Shown one piece after another: positions 1 to 8,458 of a stretch of DNA of 64,000 bases. A model generated the notes under the pieces. That model was not told the DNA's origin. It saw only the letters and a program-made list of their open reading frames with translations, and did no database searches. A program made the position numbers and the translations under genes. The DNA is taken from positions 682,001 to 746,000 of the forward strand of contig NZ_JBBODE010000002.1 of NCBI RefSeq assembly GCF_038002765.1. Direction: 5' to 3'. The number at the start of each line of letters is the position of its first letter. Position 1 is the first letter of the stretch. The DNA comes from Peribacillus sp. FSL H8-0477. Its GTDB lineage: Bacteria > Bacillota > Bacilli > Bacillales > DSM-1321.

Positions 1-735
1 ATCGTCTTGCCTGAGCAAATCAAAGCAAGTACGGCTACAGAAGGATCACTCACGAAGTTAATTGATACATATCATATTTTAGGATCGCTAGACAATCAGG
101 AAGTAGCAAGCTTTGCCGATTATCTTTTCTTAGCGGTACACCCTTCGCTCTATCCTGCCGTGATCGAGCAGATAAAAAATACGGTAAAAACAGACGTAAT
201 CATCATTACGATTGCTGCTGGCATCAGTATCAAGCAAGTTGAAACATCGTTTGGCAGGAAGATAAAGGTCATTAGAACGATGCCGAATACTCCTTCCCTT
301 GTTGGAGAGGGAATGACTGCACTGAGTCCAAATTCAATCGTTAATGAAAAAGATTTAGCTGAGGTGCTTGAATTATTAAACAGCTTTGGAAAGACGCAAG
401 TGTTTCAAGAACAGTCGATGGATGCTGTTCCGGCAATTAGTGGATCATCGCCTGCCTATGTATATATGTTCATCGAGGCTTTGGCTGATGGCGGTGTTAG
501 AGATGGTATTCCTCGAAAAGACGCATATAAAATGGCCGCGCAGGCTGTGTTAGGTGCAGCTAAGATGGTACTTGAAACAGGTAAGCATCCTGGAGCTTTG
601 AAGGACGATGTATGTACGCCAGGAGGTTCTACAATCGAAGCAGTGGCTGCGCTTGAATCGTCTGGTTTTAGGAAGTCCATATTAGACGCAATGAAAGCTT
701 GTACAGATAAGAATAAAGAGATGGGAAATAAATAA
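1..735 (+). CDS. Pyrroline-5-carboxylate reductase, 5'-truncated by window edge
   Basis: Catalyses the last step of proline synthesis, NAD(P)H-dependent reduction of pyrroline-5-carboxylate. The frame is open from base 1, so the N-terminal GxGxxG nucleotide-binding motif lies outside the window. Visible family hallmarks are the FLAVHPSLY strand, the MPNTP-LVGEGM segment and the C-terminal signature with GSSPAYVYMFIEA and CTPGGSTIEAV. It resembles the ProI/ProH/ProC family of Bacillus; which paralogue cannot be decided from the fragment. An intrinsic terminator follows directly, so it ends its transcription unit. Confidence 0.93.
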   Translation: MVLPEQIKASTATEGSLTKLIDTYHILGSLDNQEVASFADYLFLAVHPSLYPAVIEQIKNTVKTDVIIITIAAGISIKQVETSFGRKIKVIRTMPNTPSLVGEGMTALSPNSIVNEKDLAEVLELLNSFGKTQVFQEQSMDAVPAISGSSPAYVYMFIEALADGGVRDGIPRKDAYKMAAQAVLGAAKMVLETGKHPGALKDDVCTPGGSTIEAVAALESSGFRKSILDAMKACTDKNKEMGNK

Positions 736-748
736 TGTGCCTTCCATT

Positions 749-779
749 AAGCTGATGAGAAATTCTCGTCGGCTTTTTT
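749..779 (+). terminator. Intrinsic terminator after the reductase gene
   Basis: Stem AAGCTGATGAG / CTCGTCGGCTT (with G-T pairs) around a short loop, followed by a run of six T. It lies 14 bases past the stop codon. Confidence 0.8.
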
Positions 780-874
780 GCTATTATGAAGGGTTATAAA
801 TTTTGATTTATTTTAATTTTCTTTTAATTAAGGTAAGATGATAATAGAGATTAATAGAGAAGGGTGGAACCAAG

Positions 875-2260
875 ATGATTTCGTATACAAATGAGTTAAA
901 GCGCTTACTTAGTGAGGATAGAGTAACGATCAATGAAACGGTTCTAGAACAGCATAGCCGGGATGAATCGTATCACCAGCCTAGTCTTCCTGATGTGGTC
1001 ATATTTCCGAAATCAGCTGAAGAAGTCAGCGCTGTGTTAAAGTTTGCGAACGAGAACGATATACCGGTTATTGCTTTTGGACTAGGTTCTAGTCTTGAAG
1101 GCCATGTTATTCCGCAACGCGGCGGTATTTCAATGGATACCTCATTAATGAATTCTATACTTGAAATAAGAGAACGGGATTTTCTTGTCAAAGTTCAACC
1201 GGGAGTTACACGGTCACAACTTAATAAAGAATTAAAGAAATATGGTTTGTTCTTTTCCGTTGATCCAGGAGCAGATGCAACGTTGGGCGGAATGGCCGCA
1301 ACCAATGCAAGCGGTACGACGTCAGTGAGATACGGAATAATGCGGGATAATGTCAGGGACCTAGAGGTTGTCCTGGCTAACGGTGATATCATTCATACAG
1401 GTAGTTTAGCAACAAAGTCTTCATCAGGACTACATTTAAATGGTTTATTTATAGGATCTGAAGGCACACTTGGTGTATTTACTGAATTAACGCTGAAAGT
1501 ATATGGGATACCTGAAGTCACTATGGCAGGCAGAGCTACGTTTCCTTCCGTAGAACAAGCCGTAGAGGCGGTTAATGGCATTATGCTGGCTGGTATCCCC
1601 ATTGCTAGAATAGAATTGGTAGATGCCCTTTCTATTAAACAAGTGAATCGGTCAATTAATACATCCTTTGAAGAGAAACCAACATTATTTTTAGAGTTTC
1701 ATGGAAATGAAGCTGGTCTCAATCAAGATGTAGCGTTTGCCCGCGAAATCGTTGCCGATCAAGGATGTAAGGATATTCAGTTTGAAACGGATTCTATTGC
1801 TAGGAGTGAATTATGGAGCGCGCGGCATAATCTAGCGTATTCGTTCATTCATTCGTCTCCAGGTAAGAAATTAATGGTGACAGATGCGAGTGTACCGTTG
1901 GATCGTTTAACAGAAGCCATTCTTGATACCCGAAAAAAAGTGGATGCTTCGAGTATTGAGGGCGCTATTGTTGGTCATGTCGGTGATGGGAATTATCATG
2001 TTATGTTCATGATTGATTTGAAAAATCCTGAGGAAGTTTCTGAAGCAAAACGTTTAAATGAGGAAATTGTTACTTATGCACTAAATGCAGGCGGTACTTG
2101 TACAGGCGAGCACGGTGTCGGCATAGGGAAGGCTAAGTATCAGCGCCTTGAGCATGGAAAAGCCTATGATGTGATGGCGGGTATTAAGAATACACTCGAT
2201 CCAAAAGGAATTCTCAATCCAGGAAAAATATTTACAGAGGAAACGTTAATTACACAATAA
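875..2260 (+). CDS. FAD-linked 2-hydroxyacid dehydrogenase (D-lactate dehydrogenase / GlcD type)
   Basis: Flavoenzyme of 461 residues that probably oxidises D-lactate or glycolate at the membrane, passing electrons to the respiratory chain. The PCMH-type FAD-binding domain covers roughly residues 35-215 (VIFPKSAEEVSAVL, then AFGLGSSLEGH, and GGMAATNASGTTSVRYG). The C-terminal FAD-oxidase domain carries GHVGDGNYH, TGEHGVG and the closing LDPKGILNPGKIF. The early DESYH motif is more like mitochondrial-type D-lactate dehydrogenases than like GlcD, so D-lactate is the better guess. The start is set by AGGGTGG eight bases upstream. The acetyltransferase gene follows after 18 bases, so the two may be cotranscribed. 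Confidence 0.88.
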   Translation: MISYTNELKRLLSEDRVTINETVLEQHSRDESYHQPSLPDVVIFPKSAEEVSAVLKFANENDIPVIAFGLGSSLEGHVIPQRGGISMDTSLMNSILEIRERDFLVKVQPGVTRSQLNKELKKYGLFFSVDPGADATLGGMAATNASGTTSVRYGIMRDNVRDLEVVLANGDIIHTGSLATKSSSGLHLNGLFIGSEGTLGVFTELTLKVYGIPEVTMAGRATFPSVEQAVEAVNGIMLAGIPIARIELVDALSIKQVNRSINTSFEEKPTLFLEFHGNEAGLNQDVAFAREIVADQGCKDIQFETDSIARSELWSARHNLAYSFIHSSPGKKLMVTDASVPLDRLTEAILDTRKKVDASSIEGAIVGHVGDGNYHVMFMIDLKNPEEVSEAKRLNEEIVTYALNAGGTCTGEHGVGIGKAKYQRLEHGKAYDVMAGIKNTLDPKGILNPGKIFTEETLITQ

Positions 2261-2278
2261 CGTTATGGGGTGAAGTAG

Positions 2279-3433
2279 ATGAAGGTTATTGAGTTGCCAG
2301 AGAGTTATCATCGAGAAGCTGTTCGATTATCAGAATATGCGTTTCAATATCAGGTCTCTGAAGAAAGGTTAGAAAACACCTTGCAAAAAATGAAGGACTT
2401 TCAACAAGTATTAGGTATTCTGGATGAAGAAAAGCTCGCTGCGAAACTTCAACTACTGCCCCTGAACATTAACATAGGAGATAAGCGTTTTAAGATGGGG
2501 GGCATTGCGGGTGTTGCTACTTATCCTGAGTATCGGAGAAATGGCTATGTGAAGGATTTACTTCATCATACTTTAATCATGTTGAGGGAAAAAGGCTTCA
2601 GTATCTCAATGCTGCATCCTTTTTCTGTTCCTTTTTACCGCAAGTATGGATGGGAATTATTTTGTGATCGTCTTGTATGTGAGATAGATAGTGAAAATCT
2701 AATCATGCAGGAACGAGTATATGGACGAATAAAACGATGTACGAAAGAGTCCCATAATGGAGATATTGAGGACATTTATCAACAATATGCCTCTTCGTTC
2801 AGCGGCATGCTCGTCCGGGACGCTAACTGGTGGTCATACTCCGTTTATCGGGATTATCTTGGGGCTGTTTACTATGATCCAATGCATAGGCCAACAGGAT
2901 ATATTCTGTACAAAATAAAAGATGGAGAAATGACGGTCGCTGAGTTCGTCCCATTGAATGCTGAAGCAAGAAAGGGATTGTGGAATTTTATTAGTCAGCA
3001 TGATTCGATGATTACCAAGCTCACGATTACTACCCATAAGGATGATTCATTGTTTTATACGCTTAAAGAACCGAGGGTAAAGGCAAAAGTGACACCCTAT
3101 TTTATGGTTCGTATCGTTGATGCAGAGAAATTTATTAAACAGTATCCTTTTAACTGGAGCAGTAGTGGAGAAACGGTGACTTTGACGATTACTGATAGTT
3201 TTGCTTCATGGAATAATAAAACCTTTATCCTGAAAAATAAACAGATCCAAACAATAGAGAAAAGAGATACTGGAATAGAAATGACGATCAATGAGCTATC
3301 TGCCATCCTATTCGGCTACAAAAAGATTGAAACGCTTTACAAGTTAGAGCAAGTAAAGGGGAATGAACAGGAGATTCATTCTTTCTCCGCAATCATCCCA
3401 GAACAGATGCCATTCTTTTACGATTTTTTTTAA
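2279..3433 (+). CDS. Eis-type GNAT N-acetyltransferase
   Basis: Acetyl-CoA-dependent acetyltransferase of 384 residues. The N-terminal GNAT domain shows the acetyl-CoA loop YPEYRRNGYVKDLL (about residues 80-95) and the YRKYGWELF segment with the tyrosine used as general acid in Eis enzymes. Downstream are the second GNAT-like fold and the sterol-carrier-like C-terminal domain. The protein ends in phenylalanine (FYDFF), as Eis proteins do, where the terminal carboxylate is the catalytic base. Eis homologues acetylate amines including aminoglycosides; the natural substrate here is unknown. A bidirectional terminator separates it from the convergent ald. Confidence 0.85.
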   Translation: MKVIELPESYHREAVRLSEYAFQYQVSEERLENTLQKMKDFQQVLGILDEEKLAAKLQLLPLNINIGDKRFKMGGIAGVATYPEYRRNGYVKDLLHHTLIMLREKGFSISMLHPFSVPFYRKYGWELFCDRLVCEIDSENLIMQERVYGRIKRCTKESHNGDIEDIYQQYASSFSGMLVRDANWWSYSVYRDYLGAVYYDPMHRPTGYILYKIKDGEMTVAEFVPLNAEARKGLWNFISQHDSMITKLTITTHKDDSLFYTLKEPRVKAKVTPYFMVRIVDAEKFIKQYPFNWSSSGETVTLTITDSFASWNNKTFILKNKQIQTIEKRDTGIEMTINELSAILFGYKKIETLYKLEQVKGNEQEIHSFSAIIPEQMPFFYDFF

Positions 3434-3450
3434 TAAAAAGCAACAATACA

Positions 3451-3485
3451 AAAAAGTGCTGATTTAAAATCAGCACTTTTTTTGT
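3451..3485. terminator. Bidirectional terminator between acetyltransferase gene and ald
   Basis: Near-perfect hairpin with arms AAAAGTGCTGATTT / AATCAGCACTTTT and flanking A and T runs. It can stop transcripts from both convergent genes. Confidence 0.85.
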
Positions 3486-4619
3486 TTAAACATTAATATT
3501 TTCGTTATCAAGTGCTTCTTCAACGCTGACATAGTCATAGCCTAAGTCGTCCGCTACCGCTTTAAAGGTGATGCTACCTTTAGCCACGTTAACTCCCTTG
3601 GCAAGGGCTGGATTAGATAGAATTGCTTTAACAGCACCTTTATTAGCTATCTGAAGAGCGTAGGGAACGGTCACATTTGTTAATGCAAGAGTAGCAGTTT
3701 GTGGAACAGCTCCAGGCATATTAGCAACTGCGTAATGCACGACACCATGCTTTTCATATGTGGGATTATCATGCGTTGTTATGTGATCAACAGATTCAAA
3801 GATACCACCTTGGTCAATAGCTACATCAATAATAACGGAGCCGGGCGACATGGCTACTACCATTTCATCCGTAATTAGTTTTGGTGCCTTTGCACCTGGT
3901 ATTAATACGGCACCGATGACAAGATCCGATTCAGCTACAGCGTGTGCAAGATTATAAGGATTAGAAATCAAGGTTGTTAGTTGGTTGCCAAAAATGTCAT
4001 CTAATTGACGAAGGCGGTCAGGGTTTAAATCAAGAATAGTCACGTCAGCTCCAAGACCAATGGCAATTTTGGCTGCGTTCGTACCAACTACGCCGCCGCC
4101 GATTACTGCGACTTTCCCCCGTTTAACACCTGGTACTCCGCTTAATAAAATCCCTTTTCCACCCTTAGGTTTCTCTAAAAACTGAGCGCCGATTTGAGCC
4201 GCCATTCTGCCGGCAATTTCACTCATTGGTGTTAATAAAGGAAGCGTTCCATTTACTGATACGGTTTCATAGGCAATGGCTAAGACTCCACTGTCTTTTA
4301 GAGCTTTTGTTAAAGTAGAATCAGCTGCTAAGTGGAGATAGGTGAATAAGATTAAATCTTTACGAAAATATTGATATTCTTCGGGAATGGGTTCTTTTAC
4401 CTTCATAATCATTTCAGAGCTTTCCCATACACTGCGCGCATCTTCTACTATTAAAGCACCTGCTGTCATGTAACCATCATTAGTAAAATTACTTCCTGTG
4501 CCTGCATCTTTTTCAATAAATACTTCATGTCCCGCTTTGACTAAGGCAACCACTCCAGCAGGAGTAATCGCAACTCGATTTTCATTATTTTTTATTTCCT
4601 TTGGAATTCCAATACGCAT
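3486..4619 (-). CDS. ald: Alanine dehydrogenase
   Basis: NAD-dependent oxidative deamination of L-alanine to pyruvate and ammonia, important for alanine use and sporulation in Bacillus. 377 residues, the usual length. The N-terminal [17 protein letters not shown] motif, Lys75 in MKVKEP and His96 in TYLHLA (pyruvate-binding and catalytic residues) are present, and [13 protein letters not shown] is the NAD-binding Rossmann loop. The start is the ATG at 4619. A TTG 18 bases upstream is in frame but overlaps the GAGGGGG ribosome-binding site. The probable regulator, an AdeR homologue, lies two genes away, as in B. subtilis where adeR adjoins ald. Confidence 0.96.
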   Translation of the reverse strand: MRIGIPKEIKNNENRVAITPAGVVALVKAGHEVFIEKDAGTGSNFTNDGYMTAGALIVEDARSVWESSEMIMKVKEPIPEEYQYFRKDLILFTYLHLAADSTLTKALKDSGVLAIAYETVSVNGTLPLLTPMSEIAGRMAAQIGAQFLEKPKGGKGILLSGVPGVKRGKVAVIGGGVVGTNAAKIAIGLGADVTILDLNPDRLRQLDDIFGNQLTTLISNPYNLAHAVAESDLVIGAVLIPGAKAPKLITDEMVVAMSPGSVIIDVAIDQGGIFESVDHITTHDNPTYEKHGVVHYAVANMPGAVPQTATLALTNVTVPYALQIANKGAVKAILSNPALAKGVNVAKGSITFKAVADDLGYDYVSVEEALDNENINV

Positions 4620-4706
4620 ATAAATAATCCCCCTCAAATAATCCCTTTGTATTAAAGTATACCCGTTAATGAATCACCAACGTTTGTGGTAATCAGAAAA
4701 TTCAAA

Positions 4707-4740
4707 AAGGAGTATTTGTGAGATTTCACAAATACTCCTT
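4707..4740 (-). terminator. Terminator after the EcsC-domain gene
   Basis: Perfect 15-bp stem AAGGAGTATTTGTGA / TCACAAATACTCCTT with a four-base loop. On the minus strand it is followed by five T. It separates the EcsC gene from ald, so ald must have its own promoter within about 85 bases. Confidence 0.85.
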
Positions 4741-4744
4741 AAGT

Positions 4745-5575
4745 TTAAGGTTTAAAAGCATTATTTACTTGTTGTAGCTCCTGGATTTTTTCATAGATAC
4801 GGCGTTTTCGGTAAAGCATCGTTCCGGCGTCTGCAATATCAGAAATCATGCCGCGATTAGTAATGGCTCCAAAGACCATACCTGCAATTGGTACCATTTG
4901 AAATAGTTTTTTTATTCCAAAGTGATCACGATAGGTATAGACAACTTCACGCCAACCCTGAATCTGAGAAATCATTTCCTTTTTACCAGCCGGCTTGTCT
5001 TGGTAAAAGGAATTAAGATCATCTAAAATGGTTTTTTTACCTACTATATCTGACGTGGCAAATTGGAGGCACTTTACAATAAATATTCGTTCATCACGGT
5101 CTCGTGGATTATATCCATATGTCAGGGCAAGATCTTGAAGGGTTTTCAGCGACATACCAAGTAAGATTGGGATGTCGATAGCAAGTGTGAAAAGACCGCC
5201 AAAACCGGTTGTTGCTCCTTGAGCGGTTGCTGCTCTGCTCTCGGATTGTTTAATGTCTTCACTTACTTGATCCATGATTTTCAGGGGCAAGGAGCTGACA
5301 TCTTCAAGAGTAAGTTCTTTTTGTTCCGGCAGTTCATTGCTTAACTTATTGAGAATCGTCTGTTCACGAGTTAAGTATTGGCCTCCTGTTTGAATAAAGC
5401 TTCCTATGCCGTCTAATAGCGACCCAATCTTCGTTTGGATAAATGTCGGAGTTAGTTTATCCAACACTTTAAAAGGAAGGCGTCCTAACCGTTCCCAGAA
5501 CCAAAGACTATTCTGGTCTTTTTCCCACTTTTCAATCTTAGTTAATTCCAATCGTAGATATTCTTCTGACTCCAT
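4745..5575 (-). CDS. EcsC-domain protein
   Basis: 276-residue protein of the EcsC family (named after the third gene of the B. subtilis ecs operon; molecular role unknown). The N-terminal third is charged, with a conserved LTPTFIQTKIGSLLDG region. The middle (about residues 120-165) is glycine- and alanine-rich and hydrophobic (AQGATTGFGGLF, then IDIPILLGMSLKTLQD), the family signature, probably membrane-associated. It is not linked to ecsA/ecsB here but lies between ald and the PucR-type regulator with only 27 bases to the latter, so it may be cotranscribed with the regulator. Confidence 0.75.
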   Translation of the reverse strand: MESEEYLRLELTKIEKWEKDQNSLWFWERLGRLPFKVLDKLTPTFIQTKIGSLLDGIGSFIQTGGQYLTREQTILNKLSNELPEQKELTLEDVSSLPLKIMDQVSEDIKQSESRAATAQGATTGFGGLFTLAIDIPILLGMSLKTLQDLALTYGYNPRDRDERIFIVKCLQFATSDIVGKKTILDDLNSFYQDKPAGKKEMISQIQGWREVVYTYRDHFGIKKLFQMVPIAGMVFGAITNRGMISDIADAGTMLYRKRRIYEKIQELQQVNNAFKP

Positions 5576-5602
5576 GAATTCGCATCCTTTCTTGTCCTAA
5601 GT

Positions 5603-6856
5603 CTAGCTTTTACTCTGATATTCACGGTATTCCCTTAATTTTAATTCAAGAAACAATGCTGTTTTTTGGATAATGTCTTTTAAATTGACTTCACCAACTT
5701 CAGTGATGCGCTTTAATCGATAGTTAAGTGTATTAACATGAATATGCAGATGGCGAGCCGCATCATTTTGGCTGCAATCTTTTTCTAAGTAAACCTTTAA
5801 TGTATGCAGTAAATCAGATTGATGTTTCTGGTCATAGCGTGCCAATTTTGTTAGTGTATGATGTTCGCGGCGGCGAGGGGATCCAGAATCAATCGCCTCA
5901 AGACTTTGAAATACGCCTAAACCATCATAGGTAATGATAGGTCCTGTCTCTTCAGGGAAAATCGATTTGATTTTCAAGGTATAAAGGGCTTCCTCGTAAC
6001 TGTAACGCCCATCTAACAAGGAGGTTAAGCTATTTCCAGAAGCACCATTTATAGTAGAAACTTCAAATCGATTTTTCATTTCAGAAATAAAGGTGGGAAT
6101 AAATGTTTTAAATGATATCGTTAGTTCTTCATCAGTTTCTGAACCTGCGAGTACAATTAATTTATTTTGATCGATCGTAGTAAGCAGGATATTTATTTTT
6201 TGAGTAACGGTAAGCATGTAGGAGATATTACGCTCAATACTTCCGCTAATTTCTTCAGCAAATTCAAATACACCAATCGCACATACAGCAGGCAAATGGA
6301 TAGAAAAACGTTTGAGATGCTCCTTAATATCTGTCTCTTTTTGATAATGACCGGTTAATAACCGCCAGAGAAACTCCTGAGTTCCTGCTTCTCTCTGTTT
6401 CTTTTTTAATTGCAGCTGCTGCAGTTGATTTTTGGCTTCCTTAGCAGCAAGCTGTAAAAAGGCTAAATCTTCATCGGTAAACGGCTTTTTACCTTCAAGA
6501 GCCCAGATAAAACCAAGCACTTCATTGTTTTTTCGAATCGAAACAGCGGCTCGGTTGCCGAGTCCAACATTTTCGATTGCTTCCACTTTAATCGGGGTGT
6601 TATCCTCCAAAAGGGAAGGAATAATTCCTGCTTTCCAGAGACTGTTAACAACTTTCTCTGGGACCCGGCGGCCGATAATAGTTGATATTCTAGCCTGATC
6701 AGTTGTGTCGTCATGCATACTATAAGCAAGCAGTCGATGGTTTCCGTCTTCAATGGTGACTGGACCACCGACAATACTGCTGATTCGATCTGAAAATTCC
6801 ATCAGATCTCCATAAATCCCCTTAAACAAATCTCTATTTAGGTTTTCACTCGGCAT
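5603..6856 (-). CDS. adeR: PucR/CdaR-family transcriptional regulator, probable AdeR (activator of ald)
   Basis: 417-residue regulator with an N-terminal GAF-like sensory domain (about residues 10-140), a central GGDEF-related region and the C-terminal PucR helix-turn-helix (QNDAARHLHIHVNTLNYRL). In B. subtilis the homologue AdeR activates ald in response to alanine. The proximity to ald supports the same role, but the link is inferred. Start: two in-frame ATGs lie at 6862 and 6856. Only the second has proper spacing (seven bases) from GGGG, so 6856 is chosen. Downstream of its promoter region lies the IS1182-derived element. Confidence 0.75.
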   Translation of the reverse strand: MPSENLNRDLFKGIYGDLMEFSDRISSIVGGPVTIEDGNHRLLAYSMHDDTTDQARISTIIGRRVPEKVVNSLWKAGIIPSLLEDNTPIKVEAIENVGLGNRAAVSIRKNNEVLGFIWALEGKKPFTDEDLAFLQLAAKEAKNQLQQLQLKKKQREAGTQEFLWRLLTGHYQKETDIKEHLKRFSIHLPAVCAIGVFEFAEEISGSIERNISYMLTVTQKINILLTTIDQNKLIVLAGSETDEELTISFKTFIPTFISEMKNRFEVSTINGASGNSLTSLLDGRYSYEEALYTLKIKSIFPEETGPIITYDGLGVFQSLEAIDSGSPRRREHHTLTKLARYDQKHQSDLLHTLKVYLEKDCSQNDAARHLHIHVNTLNYRLKRITEVGEVNLKDIIQKTALFLELKLREYREYQSKS

Positions 6857-6944
6857 AGGCATTCCCCTTATTAAACGGCTATACTAAAAATAGTAAGCTA
6901 TTTTGGAAGAAATAGCATGTTTTACTGCTTTGTAATAGACAAAA

Positions 6945-6971
6945 AAACCCTTTCCGAAATGGAAAGGGTTT
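6945..6971. repeat. Left copy of duplicated terminator hairpin flanking IS1182-derived element 1
   Basis: 27-bp palindrome with arms AAACCCTTTCC / GGAAAGGGTTT and loop GAAAT. It matches the right copy at 7416-7442 in 25 of 27 positions; only the loop differs (TAAAC). On the minus strand it is followed by a seven-T run, so it still looks like the original pit terminator. Confidence 0.85.
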
Positions 6972-6998
6972 CAGTTTGTCGAAAAAAGGAGATTGGGA

Positions 6999-7187
6999 TT
7001 AAAAAATTCCGAATCCCTTTTGAAATACTTGGGCATCTACCTCTGAATACCTATCTTTCACCAAGTCATAAATGAAGGGAAGTCAATGGCCGCCTCCATT
7101 TTACGAATCCAATGGTCTGTGGCTCAAGTTGATCTAACCTAACATTTCAAGTAGATCTCGCTGACTAGAATCATGTTTAGAAAGCAT
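6999..7187 (-). pseudogene. IS1182-type transposase N-terminal remnant
   Basis: From the ATG at 7187 (preceded by GAGGGG) the frame reads MLSKHDSSQRDLLEMLG, then a stop. Further pieces such as FIYDLVKDRYSEVD appear in another frame. These match the start of IS1182-type transposases (normally QRDLLEMV-LDQLVP...HLVRK...IDFSFIYDLVKD). The DDE domain is absent. Confidence 0.75.
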
Positions 7188-7249
7188 CTTTATCCCCTCA
7201 AGTTTTAATTCTTTTATTTTCAAACAAAGTTGATTAGAACGGAAGGTAC

Positions 7250-7334
7250 GAGACTCCTGCGGGAAAAGCGTGTCTAGGGGAGATCCCGAAGGCGATAGGA
7301 GGCTCCCCGACCGCCCGCGGAAAGCGAGTGCCTG
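7250..7334 (-). repeat. GC-rich structured leader of element 1
   Basis: GC-rich block in an AT-rich gap, starting GAGACTCCTGCGGG and ending CCCGCGGAAAGCGAGTGCC. Helices: GCGGG (7259-7263) with CCCGC (7314-7318), and GGGGAG (7277-7282) with CTCCCC (7303-7308). Copy 2 at 45604-45698 keeps both helices. Confidence 0.75.
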
Positions 7335-7415
7335 AAGTAAAAATCAACGTTCAAGTTATACAAGTCATAAAAAAATAGACAAACTCAGTTTTCACCCGAG
7401 TTTATCTACAGTCTG

Positions 7416-7445
7416 AAACCCTTTCCTAAACGGAAAGGGTTTTTC
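7416..7445. terminator. Right copy of duplicated terminator hairpin; terminator of pit
   Basis: Arms AAACCCTTTCC / GGAAAGGGTTT with loop TAAAC, immediately after the pit stop codon on the minus strand and followed by T residues on the plus strand. It is the right-hand target duplication of the element. Confidence 0.85.
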
Positions 7446-8444
7446 TTAGAAAATAAAATTTAATATATAGTAGATTAAACCAGCAACGGTTGCGGAAATA
7501 GGAAGTGTGATAAACCACGTAATAATCATTCTTTGCGCAGTTCCCCATTTTACACCTTTAATTCTGTGGGCAGAACCTACACCTAGAATCGAAGATGAAA
7601 TGACATGAGTTGTACTTACTGGTAAGTGAATCAACGTTGCTCCAAAGATAATCGCAGCTCCTGTTAAATCAGCTGCAACTCCATTGATTGGACGGATTTT
7701 CATGATCTTTCCGCCAACGGTTTTAATGATTTTCCAGCCGCCGATTGATGTTCCAAGTCCCATTGCTAATGCACAGGAAACTTGTACCCAAAGCTGTATA
7801 TCGGTACTCTCTGTATATCCATTGGCAATCAATGCAAGGGTGATGATACCCATTGCTTTTTGAGCGTCATTCGTTCCATGTGCATAGGATTGAACAGCTG
7901 CTGTTAGAATTTGAATTCTGCGGAACTGTTTATTCGTTTTGGTTAAGTTGTTATTTTTAAAGACAATTTTAATAATGGTGTAAACGAGATAACCGACCCC
8001 AAACGCTAAGATTGGAGAAAGAATAAGAGCTTCAATGATCTTAAGGAAACCAGTCCATTTAATTGAAGAAAATCCAGCAGCAGCAATCGCAGCTCCGGCA
8101 ATTGAACCGATTAGTGCATGCGATGAACTACTTGGTATGCCGAAATACCAGGTAACTAAATTCCAGATAATCGCTGAAATTAAGGCAGCCATTATGACAA
8201 TGGATCCGTTAGGCAATGTAAATGGATCGACAATATCCTTCGTAATCGTCTTGGCAACACCTGTAAAAGTCATTGCTCCAACAAAGTTCATCACAGCGGC
8301 TAATATAATAGCGTGACGAGGTTTTAATGCCTTTGTTGAAACAGAAGTAGCTATGGCATTTGCCGTATCATGAAAACCATTTATAAAGTCAAAAGCGAGT
8401 GCAAAAAATACGATTAAAATCGTTATTATAAGTAAAGTATCCAT
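7446..8444 (-). CDS. pit: Low-affinity inorganic phosphate transporter, PiT family
   Basis: 332-residue integral membrane transporter that imports metal-phosphate complexes using ion gradients. The PiT signatures are the N-terminal DFINGFHDTANAIATSVST and the C-terminal repeat SYAHGTNDAQKAMGI, each at the start of a membrane half. Hydrophobic segments span most of the rest. The start has an AGGAGT ribosome-binding site and lies 14 bases after the DUF47 gene, so the two form an operon (B. subtilis has the same pair). A terminator directly after the stop is duplicated around a mobile element. Confidence 0.93.
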   Translation of the reverse strand: MDTLLIITILIVFFALAFDFINGFHDTANAIATSVSTKALKPRHAIILAAVMNFVGAMTFTGVAKTITKDIVDPFTLPNGSIVIMAALISAIIWNLVTWYFGIPSSSSHALIGSIAGAAIAAAGFSSIKWTGFLKIIEALILSPILAFGVGYLVYTIIKIVFKNNNLTKTNKQFRRIQILTAAVQSYAHGTNDAQKAMGIITLALIANGYTESTDIQLWVQVSCALAMGLGTSIGGWKIIKTVGGKIMKIRPINGVAADLTGAAIIFGATLIHLPVSTTHVISSSILGVGSAHRIKGVKWGTAQRMIITWFITLPISATVAGLIYYILNFIF

Positions 8445-8458
8445 TCTTGGAGGACTCC

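Larger units (their letters stand above)
6972..7415 (-). mobile_element. Non-autonomous IS1182-derived element, copy 1 (444 bp)
   Basis: Bounded by CAGTTTGTCGA on the left and TCTACAGTCTG on the right (imperfect terminal inverted repeats CAGTTTGTCGAM / CAGACTGTAGAY) and flanked by a 27-bp duplicated terminator. Read on the minus strand it contains, in order: a terminator-like hairpin at 7376-7408 just inside the end, a GC-rich structured leader (7250-7334), a ribosome-binding site with the start of a transposase, a broken N-terminal transposase remnant, and the 3' end. The transposase body is deleted. It has the same plan as the copy at 45263-45782. Family assignment rests on the N-terminal transposase sequence. 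Confidence 0.8.
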
